A stretch of DNA of 64,000 nt, taken from contig JAQGEQ010000011.1 in assembly GCA_034620365.1 (NCBI GenBank), positions 248,001 through 312,000 of the forward strand, written 5' to 3'. Positions 25,217 through 52,886 of the stretch are shown here, in pieces. Below the pieces are notes generated by a model. The model saw only the letters and a list, made by a program, of their open reading frames with translations, ran no database searches and was not told the origin of the DNA. A program made the translations under genes and the position numbers. How positions within the stretch are numbered: the stretch's first letter is position 1; every line of letters begins with the position of its first letter. Origin of the DNA: Pegea sp. RAD2-039. Taxonomy: Eukaryota; Chordata; Thaliacea; Salpida; Salpidae.

Positions 25217-25561
25217 TATAAAAATAATAATCTAATTTAGATGGAAAGAACTTTTATCAAAATTTTAAACAAATTTTGATACATTTTATTGTATATCACA
25301 TATATACAGTTTGATATAAAGCAACTGTTACGTTATCTTTTACTAAACAAACTCATAAATAGTTTATGATACATCTTAAATTTTCACCTTGGCAGATTGA
25401 CACCTTTGCAAATTCTATTATTTGAAATTTTGAATCCCAAAAAGCTGTGATTTCCAAATTTCCATCCACTAAAGTACAGTTCTGATACATTTTATTTGCT
25501 CGTCTATAAGCACCTTTATCATCTGCATTCTTTGAATTTTTATTTGAGGTTTCTCTTTATA
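25217..25561 (-). pseudogene. Inverted partial copy of an ErbB-B exon and its downstream intron
   Basis: The reverse complement of 25561-25404 aligns without gaps to ErbB-B exon 37400-37557; both are 158 bases, and I count about 16 differences by eye (roughly 90% identity). The match continues through most of the following ErbB-B intron (to about 37727), with one small insertion just after the donor. The acceptor AG and donor GT are kept. In the ErbB-B reading frame the codon for the first conserved cysteine (TGC, in CGGTSNK) has become TAA at 25559-25557; the rest is open and still reads MYQNCTLVDGNLEITAF. No other ErbB exon is recognisable on either side. It is an isolated inverted duplication on the opposite strand to ErbB-B, so it cannot be an alternative exon of that gene. 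Confidence 0.85.
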
Positions 25562-27443
25562 CTGAAATAAAATAAACCTCTTTTTTCATCTGGTTCATTA
25601 ACAGTTAGTCTAAGTCTAATGATAGCTTTAATTCTAATATCTTGTTCATGTAAATTGCTTAACTATTTTAGAAGTATTACTTTTTTCTGTTATAAAAAAT
25701 AAACCTAACAAAAATATAAACAAAATCATTTATTTGTTTTATTCTATGTAGTAATTAAAATAAATAAAAATGTAAGTATTAATGAAATAGTCTTGTTTGA
25801 TTTGGATGTTTTAATTATACTAAAGTAATTGTCGAACGTGAAACTTTTTTATTTCTTAAAGGTAAATAATAACTATGTAGAATAAAATATATAAAAATAT
25901 AGTATAAACAAGTATGTAGTATAAATTTATTTTGTAAATAGTTTAGTAATCTAGCTTCAGTCATTCAGATCTATTTATTTATTTATCTATCTTTTCATCT
26001 GTTTATATTCATTCATTTAAAAATTTATGACAAATATAATATCATCAAAATAAATTTTCATTATTGTTTATAAAATGCTATATATATATCAATGAATAAT
26101 CTATATATTTATATAGTTAGTTTTTTAGATAAACATAATCTTTCTCTACAAATTTGTCTGCAGCTTTTACTGTAATCTCAGTTTCGTAACATAACTCTCT
26201 AGAAAAAGTTTTTTCATATTTTTTATAATTTATCTTGTTATGATCGGTATCGGAAAGTTGAATTATTGTTTAAACAATTTTTAATATGCTAGCTCTAAAA
26301 GACTTGCTTCACAATTTATTTATTTATTATTTAGTTATTTATTTTCTTTTGAACGTTGTAAGCTAACATTTTTCTATTAACTACCAGCCAGTACCATTAT
26401 TCTTCGAATTAAAAGCAGATTTGTGATTACTTAGAGTATCATAGTTAAATAATTATATAATCTAAAACAATCTTTCACATGATATCTAATAAACTGAAAT
26501 TCTATTAGGAATTGAAAATCACTCATTTGATTGAAGTATGTGTTATTCTATATTTCTTATCCTTTATTACAAACAAAACTATCAAGATATTCTTGAAATT
26601 TAATGCAAAATTAAAATTCGAACTATAAAACTAATCAATTGATTTATATCATTAACTTAGTCACGTATGATTTAAATCTATCAACCAATTTGTAGCTTGA
26701 AAGTTTTTTTTTTAATATGAAATGTAAACACTAATTAGATTTGCATGATATCAAGTTGATCAACTGTTATTTATTTATTCACATTATAAAAATCGATCAG
26801 TTATACTTTATTACGACAGTTTATAAATGAACTAAGAATTATTTGTAAAATCTAATAATAAATTTGATCTAACTTATTTTCTAGTAAATAAAAAGTAACT
26901 TAGAATGATAAAATTAAACGATAAAAGTTCATCCTGTCATGATGGTTTGGTAATAACACATGCATTAATTTTTGTTTATCAATGAAAAATCCTAATATGT
27001 GCGAACATTACAAAGCACTCGAAAAAAGAAAACTTAATGAACCTTTTTTTGAATTTCTCTTCTCATTTTTGGTATAAAAACTGTAAAATTTTTATAAAAG
27101 TCTTTAAAACTTTGGTCATATCCTTACTTCTAATTGTATTTTCATATTTTGAATAAATCAATTAAACTTGTGTAAATGAAAAAAGTTTGATAATTTTGTT
27201 GACTGTTTTTTATTTATGTTTGCCATAACAATTTCGTTATTCTTATTCTATCGTCTTTGGTATTTTTATCCTTCGAAAGCTGATTCTAGCAACACATTTG
27301 TTAATACTCAGTGTCGTTTGATAATTATGGTTAAAACGCTTAAAATGTTTGAAAGATTTATTATTACACATTAATAATTTGAAATTGAATTAATTTAAAC
27401 TTTATTATTTAGCTTTGGGAGCTAATTGAAAATCTGTTTGGCA
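25562..27443. other. Gene-poor AT-rich region upstream of the Neverland-like gene
   Basis: Simple-sequence stretches such as TTTATTTATTTATCTATC near 25.97 kb and ATATATATAT near 26.08 kb, but no supported exon. A possible acceptor (TTATTTAG) at about 27414 suggests a 5' UTR intron for the following gene. Confidence 0.35.
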
Positions 27444-30400
27444 ATGAATTCTTTCAGCAATGGTGGACTTTACGCAGTTGATCTTTGTAAAAATAAGACA
27501 ACTTCAGCTTTAGATTCATTATTTGAGTTGAATACCAAGCAAGTTAAAATTAAAATTATTTTGTTAAACAAAATTATTTATATCAACTTAGTTTTTAACG
27601 AGCTAGCGTTTTTAAAAGATTTTGCCAATGGTCACAGTTATCACTTGGTTTTAAAAAGATATGTTATCTATCACTTTTACTTTACACAAATCTAATATTT
27701 TTTTATACTTTAGCTTTAAATCAAACTCACTTGTGAATTATTTTACAGAGGCTTTGATAATTACACGGCAGCGGATACAGTTTTAGCATGTTTATTGTTG
27801 ATGGTGGTTCTGTTTCTGATTTATCACCTGTATCAGATATGCTTCTGCCCTTTAAATATCACCAGGCCTCATGGATCTGTCGGATTTATACGATATGGAA
27901 ATCTTTCAAAGGAAAAGTCAATAGAATATCTCTTAGAATACAAGTTAGTGACAATTTTATCATAATTAAGTGGACTATATTTCGGCCTTTTTCTTTTGTC
28001 CAACACTAACTATTTGTTGTACTGCATTTAGTTCTTTTTAAGATTTAGTTCCGCTTTAATATAGCTGTTGAATTTCAAATCTTTTGGGCTTATTATGTAC
28101 CATAAAAACGTATCTAGCCCTTTTTTTCAACAAACCATTAAAGCATGTCAAGTTCAACTCAAATATAAACCACAAATGAGGCTTTTCAAAATTTGTTGTT
28201 CTTAATATAAAGGACCAGCAAATTAAAAAATTTATCTAACCTATATTTTCCACTTGAGCATAAATTATTGATTAAATGAGACAATAACTTTCCTCTTATT
28301 CTATAATTTAATATTTATTCTTTTTCCACAATAGTTTTTGGTCTTTGACATAATTTTTTTATGATTCATGAGATATTAAGCTCTGCTGTTGATTTTTGAG
28401 CAAATATTTTGTTGAAAATCTCTATTTATATTTTGAGTTTATGTTTTACTTGATATGAGATTTGTGCTATTTCAAGAATTTAATTTGAGCAATTTATAAC
28501 AGACATAAACTAGATTTAGATCAAATGCAATGCAGACAACTAAAGAAATAAATAAACCTTTCGTCTTTTGAACTTAAATTCTTTTCTAAATATCTCGTCA
28601 CCTTCATTCTCCAACCCCTAAAAACAGTTTTTTTAAATTTGTAGAAAAATAGGAACTGTTCCCCCAGTTTTTCCAAACGGTTGGTATGCTGCGATTGAGT
28701 CTAAAAACGTCAAAAAAGGACAAGTAAAAAAGTTAAATATACTTGGTAAGAAAAAAAATCATTTTGAAGTTATATAGCTGAGAAAAAAATCGTATTTTCT
28801 TCAAGTTGTTATTGAAATTTCTAATTGAAGTTTAGATTTGATTTTTAATATGACTTTGATTTCTTTTGATCAAAATATTAGCTACTAGCATTTCGAAGTA
28901 AAAATCGACTTTGTGTTTTTGCATTTTCCGGTATGTTCCCCAGACCTTTCAATTATATTTTTGCTCATAATACTTTGTCTTTTTAGCTATAAGAGCTATT
29001 GAATCTGTAATTAGCAGCCACGCGTTGAATGAATAAATAGATAAAACCAATCTATTTATATTAAGAATACTACAATTAAAAAAAACATTTTACAACAAAT
29101 CTTACAAAGATTATATAAATAAAAAGTTTAATATAAATTTTGTTTTTATAATTTGTTAACTACTATTGATTTTAATGTTATGATAAACTATCAACAAAGT
29201 AGTTGTTCGATTTTAATTTCTTAATAACTAAATAAAATTGTATATTTTACTTTATAATTTTAAACTATTAAGGTCTTATAATATAGAAAAAATTGGCTAA
29301 CAAAGATTTATTTTACTGCGTTGCTGTCATTCTAAATCTCTTTCTTCTGATGCCAAAATAAATAATGTGCTTATGATTTAAAAGCGTTGATATATAACGT
29401 AGAATTGGACGTTTAAAAGCAAATTTATTAATCTTTTTTTATTGACAGGAGAAAATTTAGTTGCTTATAGAACTGTAGTCAGCAGAAAAGTGAGAATCAT
29501 AGGAGCATATTGTCCACATTTGGGGGCTGATTTTTCAAATGGAGGTGTAGTTAAGGGTGAGTGTATACAGTGTCCGTTTCATGGCTGGCAGTTTGATGGA
29601 GACAGCGGAAAATTGCTGAAAATCCCTTACTCTGACTCAGAAAGTAGTTTTACAGCTTCTGTTTGTTTTCAATTGTAACATTTTTCTTAATCTGTAGATT
29701 ATGAAAAGATTGCAAGACTAGAAACCTGGCATAGCTGTGAGCAAGATGGCTGGGTTTATCTATGGTACCACGTTGATCACCTTAAGCCGGAATATGAACT
29801 TCCAAAATTTAAGGAGATCGGAGAGTTTCGACATAGCGGTTACTCAGATCATACCGTTGATTGTCATATTGAGGTCATCTTGAAATTATTATGTTACACA
29901 AGCTGAGTAACTTTAAACTGGCTTCTTAATTTTGATATTTTTCAATATTGATTGTTACAAAGTAATGAATTACCAATCTTTTATTTTTTAGGATATTCCT
30001 GAAAATGTTGCAGACTGTGCTCATCTACAATTTTTACATACATCAGTTCTTACAAATGACATTTCAAACTCTTCTTTATGTTCTAGTCTTGTACAACATG
30101 ATATCACGGTATTCCATCTTCTATCAAACCTATTTAAATCTTTTAAAGTTGATATAATAAAATGATAATAATCTACTGAAAAAATAAATTATTTAGTTAC
30201 ATATTACAGCTTTATTTGATAAAACTGTTTAATATTCAGATTAATTTTTAATAGATTTAAATTTAGATTACTATTCTTTGCTAATGTCTCAAACAATTTT
30301 ATCATTTGTAGACTGAATGGAGGCCCAAGGAAGGCGAACCTCATATCGGTGATGCCGATATTCGCCATTCAATGTTATTCAATATTTTTGGAAAGAAAAT

Positions 30401-31013
30401 TAAGTTTTTATCAATTGATTTCCGTATACTTCAGGTGATTTTTATTTTAAACTTTCTGGCTAATTTATTTATAGAAAAAAAGCTGTAACTTTTTATAGAT
30501 TGGGCCAGCTGTAGTGTACATTAAAGCTAAAGGACGGGGAATAGAGTTTTGTATCATTCAAACTGTTACACCGTTGAAGCCATTACGTCAACGTGTCCAC
30601 CAAGAGTTCTTTTTTCGACCATACTTTCCTAACCCTTTATCTAGACTCATTATTTGGACTGAAGCAACTCAGGTTAAATAAATACTTTTTAACACAAGCG
30701 GTTTCATTATTGTCACTTAAACGTTAAAAGTTATTTTTGATTTGTAGTATCATGAACCAAGGAGATACTCTGAATAAAGTTGATGTTGACTTCTTTTAGT
30801 AAATATGTCTTTTTGATACAGATAGAACGAGATATCATGGTTTGGACCAATAAGAGATATATACGACGACCACTATTGGTTAAAGAAGAAAAACTAATTA
30901 AGCAACATCGAAAATGGTATCAGCGATTCTATTCTGAAAATAGTGCAAGACTTACATCTGATGGCAAACTGGTATATGGAAATCCTGAAGAGAGAGTTTC
31001 TTTAGACTTTTAA
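27444..31013 (+). CDS. nvd: Cholesterol 7-desaturase, Rieske oxygenase (Neverland/DAF-36 family)
   Basis: Exons 27749-27943, 28645-28745, 29449-29643, 29698-29873, 29992-30108, 30312-30434, 30499-30672 and 30822-31013 (stop TAA) are firm and give 423 residues. A tentative first exon 27444-27526 adds 27 codons in the right phase, but its donor (GTTGAA) is weak and the true start may lie upstream. Order: N-terminal membrane helix ([20 protein letters not shown]), FPNGWYAA, Rieske [2Fe-2S] ligands in YCPHLGA and CPFHGWQF, then the mononuclear iron site in [14 protein letters not shown] (Asp, His, His). Fly and worm relatives convert cholesterol to 7-dehydrocholesterol, first step toward ecdysteroids or dafachronic acids. 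All eight firm exons share one frame with no stop. It lies on the same strand as both ErbB genes and probably has its own promoter. Confidence 0.92.
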
Positions 31014-34000
31014 CTGATTTTGACGGTTCTATTACTAACCACTATAACTACATTTTTGTTTGTCACTTAATAACTGGAAAAACAGTTTTTTAAATGGTTA
31101 TTATGTTTATTAACCCTTATTCTGTGACATTTACTCTTTTTTTTAGTAATAATTCAGATTATTGTAAAGCATTTATTTGGTGCTGTAAATATATTTGAAG
31201 ATGTATTTATCACGTTAAAAGTTTGTGACTTGACCAGTTTAATACTTTAAAATTTGTACATATGCTTCTATCAAAACATCACTAATGCTAAATGATAATA
31301 AATCGTATTATAAATCAAATTTGTTAAATAAAATTGATTTGCTACAAATTGTGCTATATTTAACTTTATAGGGGTAGCTATTTAACATTTACATCAGCTT
31401 AAGAGCTTTATAAAATTAATTTTATAGCTTTTAAATTTCAAATTAAATTATTATTATTTGTTTGAATGTTTAAAATCGACATCTAATTTGAAACAGTAAA
31501 TTTCTATCAGACAGTAATTTCAACAAATTTATGTTTACTCTAGAAACCAAAAAACAGTTTTTGAAAAGGTTTTCTTATAAATTTGATTTTGAATAAATAA
31601 TACCTGTCCTATAGATAAAGATTATAGTACAACTTTGATCAGAATAAAATATTAATTTTTTATATAGAAAAACTTATGGAGTTAGAAAATAAAGAGTCCT
31701 AAATATTAATTCATTTTCTAAAGTTGATCTGCCAAACCTTTTCATGAATGTGGTTTGGTCAATATACTACTGAAACTAATTTTCTAATTACACTAATTGT
31801 CTGAAATACGATTTTAGATAAATTTATCTAATTATCAAATTAAAGGTTTTGACTAAAGGTTTTTCCTAGTAACTTATTTATTTAAATATTGGAGTCTTAT
31901 CGAGCTTATCAACTAATATCAAGTTATCAACTAATTTCGTAAAAACAAATAACTTTTCTTTTGTATTTTCAATATCTACAAAAAACCAAAAATTCAAACA
32001 AATGTTTTGAGCGTCGTATATATTACTACTATTAAAATAACATGGCTCGTTTAAAAGATAAGTTTTTTAGCTTGATTTTGTTGGCTGAGAATTTATTACA
32101 AATCAAGGTGTTAAATCAAATCAAGTTTTTTTTTCTAAGGCCTTATACTAATGTTACTCACAACAGTGTTTATTGCGCTACCAGACTAATTCATCAGTCG
32201 TTAGTAAATCGAATATTTACAATTAAACTTGCCAACAACTTGGCTTTTTGACAATAACTGCAATGAATAAAAGAAAATGAAAATACAAAAATGTAAAATT
32301 TTTAAAACTAAATAAAATATTATGTTTATAAATATTTTCGGAGAAATTTTATATTTTTCTAAAATATCAGTTTGTGTAGTAGTAGTACTTGTATACTAGA
32401 TGCTTTACTATGCCAGCATTAAGTAAGCATTTTACAAGCACCTTTCCCATCAAGCATAGGATTTGTCAGTAAAATAAGTTTTGGTTGATGACTCCGTGCT
32501 GTTGGTGAAAAAGTTTTTACAAGTGGTAAATCAACTAAACAAGCCGTTTACAAGTATTTGTGTTCAATACAAGATACAAGCACTGTTAGTTTATAATCAA
32601 AGTTCTTAGAATCAAATACTGTTACAGTTTAGCTAATTGTATTAACGATTTAGTTGTCAAATGATTTATAGCACAAAACTTTTTATTTCAAACTTTACAA
32701 TTTGATAAACACAGCTGAAAAATTCGCTACTTATTTGAAATACTGTCTTTGAAAAACATAATCGATTAAATTTCTTTCTAAAATGTTTTAGCTCAGAATA
32801 TGCTTTAAGCTTTTTGAGAAATTCTAAGTATTCCCATTAAACATCAAACTCTAAAATAATTTCATCAAATGAACAATGTGAATTTCTTTTTTTTCAGTTT
32901 TCTTGGAATATAGTTGCTTATAGACAAATCAGATTTAAAATTGTTTATAAAAACTTTATTAATAAAATAAACAAAGCATAACTCAAAAGTAAAATTAGTT
33001 AAGAAATTTAAACTTGATTGTTTTGTAGATCTTACAATCCGCTGTAATGAAAGGAAATTGTAATAACAATAATAGTAATAAGATATAACTATTCTAACAA
33101 AATAGAATAACAGTTTTCAAGAAAAAGTTTTCAAGCACGTCATATGTTTATATCCTCACAAATTTTCGGAATGTGATTCATTTTAGGGTTGAGAAAACTT
33201 TATTTGTATAAACAATTCTAATCATAAATAAAAAACTTTTATTTGTAAAATTGTCACTCAAGTGAATTTCTCAAAAATAAAATGATTTCACTTTTAACTT
33301 CTATCATGATATATTTGAACATAATTCGAATTTATATGTTTGAAATATAAATAAAAAAAAAGTTGAATGTCTATAGAACTGTTGTTATTATCTACTTAAT
33401 AGTTTGAAAAAATATACCAAGATTTGAAAAATTGTTTAAATGTTAACTACAATAAGTTTCAAATTAATATCAATTATATTTTTTATTACCTTTCAACTTC
33501 TTGTCATTGAAATTTATCTTAACCGTGTAACATATTTGTAATAAAATGTTGATTCATTATAAATTAAACAAAGTTTGAGAATATTACATTTATTTACTAT
33601 TAAATCAAAAATATTTATTCAAAACAAATTAAATATTCAATTTTTTTTATAATCATAAAAATATTATTGTTTTTACTCAGGAACTTATGATTGCTATAAA
33701 TTGTTTTGCTGTTTCACAGTAAGTTCAAGTTTCAATTACTTTCTTAAAAACATCTCTTTGGTGCATAAAACTTTAGTTGCAGCTAATAGATTATAGTAGA
33801 TTTAAACTTATTTATCCAAACAGTAAACCATGCGCAGATAATCATTGTAAGTCTAAATAAATGATTTAATTAATACAAACAACATTTTTTTTTATTAAGA
33901 ACGTTTCTAAAATAGTAATTTATCTAAAAAATTCCACTATTACCAATACTTCCAGTTATAAATTGATCAAGTATTTGATTTCTTCATTAGATTCTACATT

Positions 34001-37000
34001 CATAAATATCTTAGGTCTAAAGACTTTCTCAGCAGAAAAATTGTTCGGCAATCCCATTATTGCTGACATCATTGAGATTCAAGAAATATAATTCCCAATA
34101 CACAGTTCCTAGTTTTATGCTTTTATTCTTGCTGATAAAGTAAATACCGTATTCACCAACTATTATGAAATAATAAATTGTTTAAAGGTCTTGTTTTATT
34201 AGTTGTCAAAGTTTATTGGGATACTTCTTAAAGTTTTTTGATTTATTGTACCTTATGGATTTATAGATGCAGCTTATTAAAATAAAAGATTTATGACTTT
34301 TTATAGGAATCGTAATCACTTTCTGATGAAGTTGTTTTCTTTAATCTGGAAATATTACACTACTCTTTAGTATTGTTGAACTATAACAGATAATAACCAA
34401 ACAGATATATACTAAAAAAGTATTTTACGAATCAATGCTTGTTTTGTTGCTGAAAAAGCTTTTGTTGATTATTAAACTTTCTTCTCAACCTACTTTACTT
34501 ACTCTTGGCTTGAACGTGAAACTTGATCTTAACATGAAACACTTTTTAAACTTTACAAATGGTTAGATTTATTATTTTATAATAGTTTTATCTATAAGAA
34601 CTTGTGGTCAAGTACTATCTACTAACATAAAAACAATTATATCGTATGAAAGTATATATTAAACAATAACACAATTGAAAGTTTTTTCTTCAAAAGGCAA
34701 TGAAAATTATTTTAGCTTGAGTAAGCTTCTAATAATAAATTTTTGTGCATAAATAGGAAGTCTAGATATATGTTTTTGAATCTAGGTATACTATCGACGT
34801 ATAAAAATCATAAAATTATAACATATCTATATGTTGCTAGAAAGCTATTAGTAAAAAAATAGCCTAAATCTACAGTCCTTATAAAAGCATTATGTTATCT
34901 TGGAATCTCTTAAACATACTTTGTGCTTGCTGAGCTTGTGGACTCTAGCTTAAATAACCATTTATTAGTGTCAATATGAAATCTATCAGATTATCTTCTA
35001 AAACTAAATTAAAGTCTTTCTTAAACTAACTGAAAAAAGCTCAGACTCGGGATTGAAAATATTTTACACAAACTTTCTAAAACTACCTTATAAAATGTGC
35101 AACTGAGATGATTTTAAAATGATAAGTTGTTATTGTAAGGATCAACCTAAAAATTTTTAATTTAGAAATAGTGTACACTTGTTTTAAAGCAAAATATGTT
35201 GGGTATTGGTAAATGTATGCTTTTAATTAAACACTTTTCTTGAAAACAATTGCTTTGCAAAATTCTCACTATATCTACCAATATATTTTTCAAAAAATAA
35301 AAACAATATTTAATAATTAATGTTAAATTTACAAAAATTGGTTGCATTATCTAATTTTAAAGGACAGACTGTGTAATGCTATAGTTTTTTACTTATTATC
35401 TTTTAGCGCAATGCTATCATACCATTTTTAAGTTAAGTATGAAAGTCAATAGGCAATAGCTAAATTAATTAATATATGACACATTTCATCATTGTACAAA
35501 TTATAGAAATATTTGGTAATAAAAATAAATATTAGTTTCCTCATTGTTGATTAACAACCCTTAAAAAAAGTTATTATTGTATTTATAATGATGCATTAAA
35601 TAAGTATTTCCATCGTATAATTTATTAATAAAAGCAAACTATGAATAAACTCGATTAATGAGAAAATCTTATTTAACAAATCAGTGAAAATATAGCTATA
35701 CACGGTAAACTATTGAAAGTTTGTTTGTAAATACAGAGGCCAACAAATACATCAAATATTTTATATCTATTAGCCATAATAGTACATTATTTAGCAGCCA
35801 AATCTTTGAATTACTACACTGAACAACGCTTTGTAAATAAAGCTGCTTTCAGTAACAGTTGAGTAAATTTTCTTCAAAAGTAGTTACTATTGTGTGTTTT
35901 CAACTCAAGTTTTAAGAATTACTTTTTGTTTTGACATTTGATGTTCTTAAACAAAGTTATAACTATATATTTTTTTAGCTATTAATTTATACTATTAAAC
36001 TTATTAATATTTTATTGATAAATAGTTAACTTAGTAATTTAATTAATTGTAAATGAATTTGATAAATTCCTTTGATCTAGATTAAACTTATTTCAACTCG
36101 TATATTATTATTATTATTATAACATGTGTTAAAGTTGATAAAGTTCATATTGAAGTACCTTATATATTACATAAAATATTTACAAAAATTTTTTGTAAGT
36201 AAACATTTGATAATTTTTTTTACATAAAATTTTATTAAACTTCTGAAAAAATTATACAATAAAATCTTAAGAAAGTGTTAGTAAACTGACTTTATATAAG
36301 AAATAGAAAAAAATTGATTTCTGTTTTTAATACCATTTATATTTATATTGAGATATTTATTGCTTGAAAATGAGGTTTCCATCTATTATATATATATTGG
36401 AATTCATTTTTAGAATAAGAAACTTGGCAACTTAATTAAAAAAACAAGTATTATAAAAAACTTATTTTTTAGAGATTAGTAAATTAAAGCAAGTGTTCTA
36501 TTTAATTTTTATATAGCTATACAACTTTAATTCACATATTTTAAATAATTATAAATGTTATTATCTTTACATTAAATAGTATCATTATTACTTATCTGTT
36601 TTTGAGAAGAAATTTAATATATATATATAATTTACAGTCAATAGATAAAACTAGTGGTCTCAAACTTACTTTCTAGACTAACTTTAAGGATAATGTTAAA
36701 GAGTGCTTTAAAGATGTATATGACAAAATCCTTTGTTCTGATAGTAGTGTCTATTTTTCTAAAGAATTGATTTTTGATTCTTTTTTTAGAACCTTAGAGA
36801 TTTATCTAACAAAATTTCTATCAATAAATGTTTTAGCAAAGATTTTTTACAAGTCAAGTTGTTATATTATTATTGTTAAGAATGATGAGTCTAAAAAGTA
36901 AATACTATATATTTTTCCAAATAGTTGTTTACATTGGATATTCAGAAGGTAGATATACCATTTAAATGGTTGAGTCTTCATTGTTTATTAATACTTTAGA

Positions 37001-37082
37001 TACTTATGTTTATATAACTTATATAAACAGTTTTTAATTTTACCTTAAATTAGTTGTTTTTTAAACCTTATTTCAATCACAG
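31014..37082. other. Long non-coding stretch between the Neverland-like gene and the first resolved ErbB-B exon
   Basis: AATAAA signals at 31297-31302 and 31327-31332 are good 3' end candidates for the Neverland-like gene. The rest is AT-rich, with a (TTA)n run near 36.1 kb, and must hold the ErbB-B promoter and its missing signal-peptide exon. Two short ATG frames resemble signal peptides (33.69 kb and 36.69 kb), but neither has a donor in the phase needed by the exon at 37083. Confidence 0.45.
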
Positions 37083-52053
<14,971 letters not shown>

Positions 52054-52886
52054 GATTCAATCTTTTGATGTTCAGTTGATTTTTGTTTAGTTATCTTCAA
52101 ATTTTTATTTGGCATTTACTACGTAATAAATAAGTGAGATTTTTCCCGAATCACTGCCTCCAACCTCACGTCGTCATCATTTCAAATCTTACTTAAATAC
52201 ATCATTTGGTTTGTAAAAAGAAGTTCCTGAGAACCAGTATTTGTTCTTTACCTTCCTCTTTTCCATCAAATTCATTTTGTTTTTACTGATCGCTATTTTT
52301 TCACTTTTTATCAACATTTTAAAGAGTAATCTTTCCATGGCAAATATCTTTCTTTTCAAGCAACAATTATTTTCTCTATTTTTTTTTCGATCTTTTTTTT
52401 GATCATTTATTTGATGACCATCTACAACTATGATATTATTCCATGTCTTAATTTTCAATACTTTCAAAGTTAATCTATTCTAATACTTGAAATTTATCGA
52501 AAATGTAATCTTTAGGAAGTTGCTTTAAACTACTTATCAACTTTTTTACTTTTTAATTTTGTTTTGATACTTTTTTTGCTTAAGCCATATTGCTTTCTGT
52601 GTTTTACTTCCAATTTGTAACTTTTTTGTTGTGAAAATCTTCTGTTTGTTTTTCTAATTTTTCCATCTTACTTTGAATCAGCTAGCCGGAAATAATATTT
52701 GTACAAAATTCTATTTACACTTTTTTATTAAATTTACTTTTTGTATTTATTCAGTTTTTCTTTTCATTTGTAAAATAAACGTAATATTGTTACATTTACG
52801 CAAAGAATATACAAATAAGTTCTGCTTAGAATGAATACAAGTTAAGCTATAACAACTTATTATTTTCTACTTTAATTTTCATCTGA
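52054..52886. other. Convergent intergenic region with facing poly(A) signals
   Basis: An AATAAA at 52125-52130, 72 bases past the ErbB-B stop, is a good 3' end signal. On the minus strand an AATAAA (TTTATT on +) at 52751-52746 lies about 136 bases past the galaxin-like stop. No other exon seen. Confidence 0.5.

Noticed and set aside
25217..25561. Inverted ErbB copy as a functional third receptor gene
   Set aside because: Only one exon equivalent is present, with a stop at its first conserved cysteine and no other ErbB exon on the minus strand nearby.
32042..32251. 69-codon open frame in the 31-37 kb gap
   Set aside because: No family resemblance and no flanking exons; length is within chance for this composition.
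33687..33719. Short ATG frame (MIAINCFAVS) followed by a perfect GTAAGT donor
   Set aside because: It leaves two carried bases, which puts the first ErbB-B exon out of frame; too short to support alone.
36693..36769. Signal-peptide-like frame (MYMTKSFVLIVVSIFL) as ErbB-B exon 1
   Set aside because: It is followed by a stop, and every GT before that leaves zero or two bases, not the one base needed by the exon at 37083.
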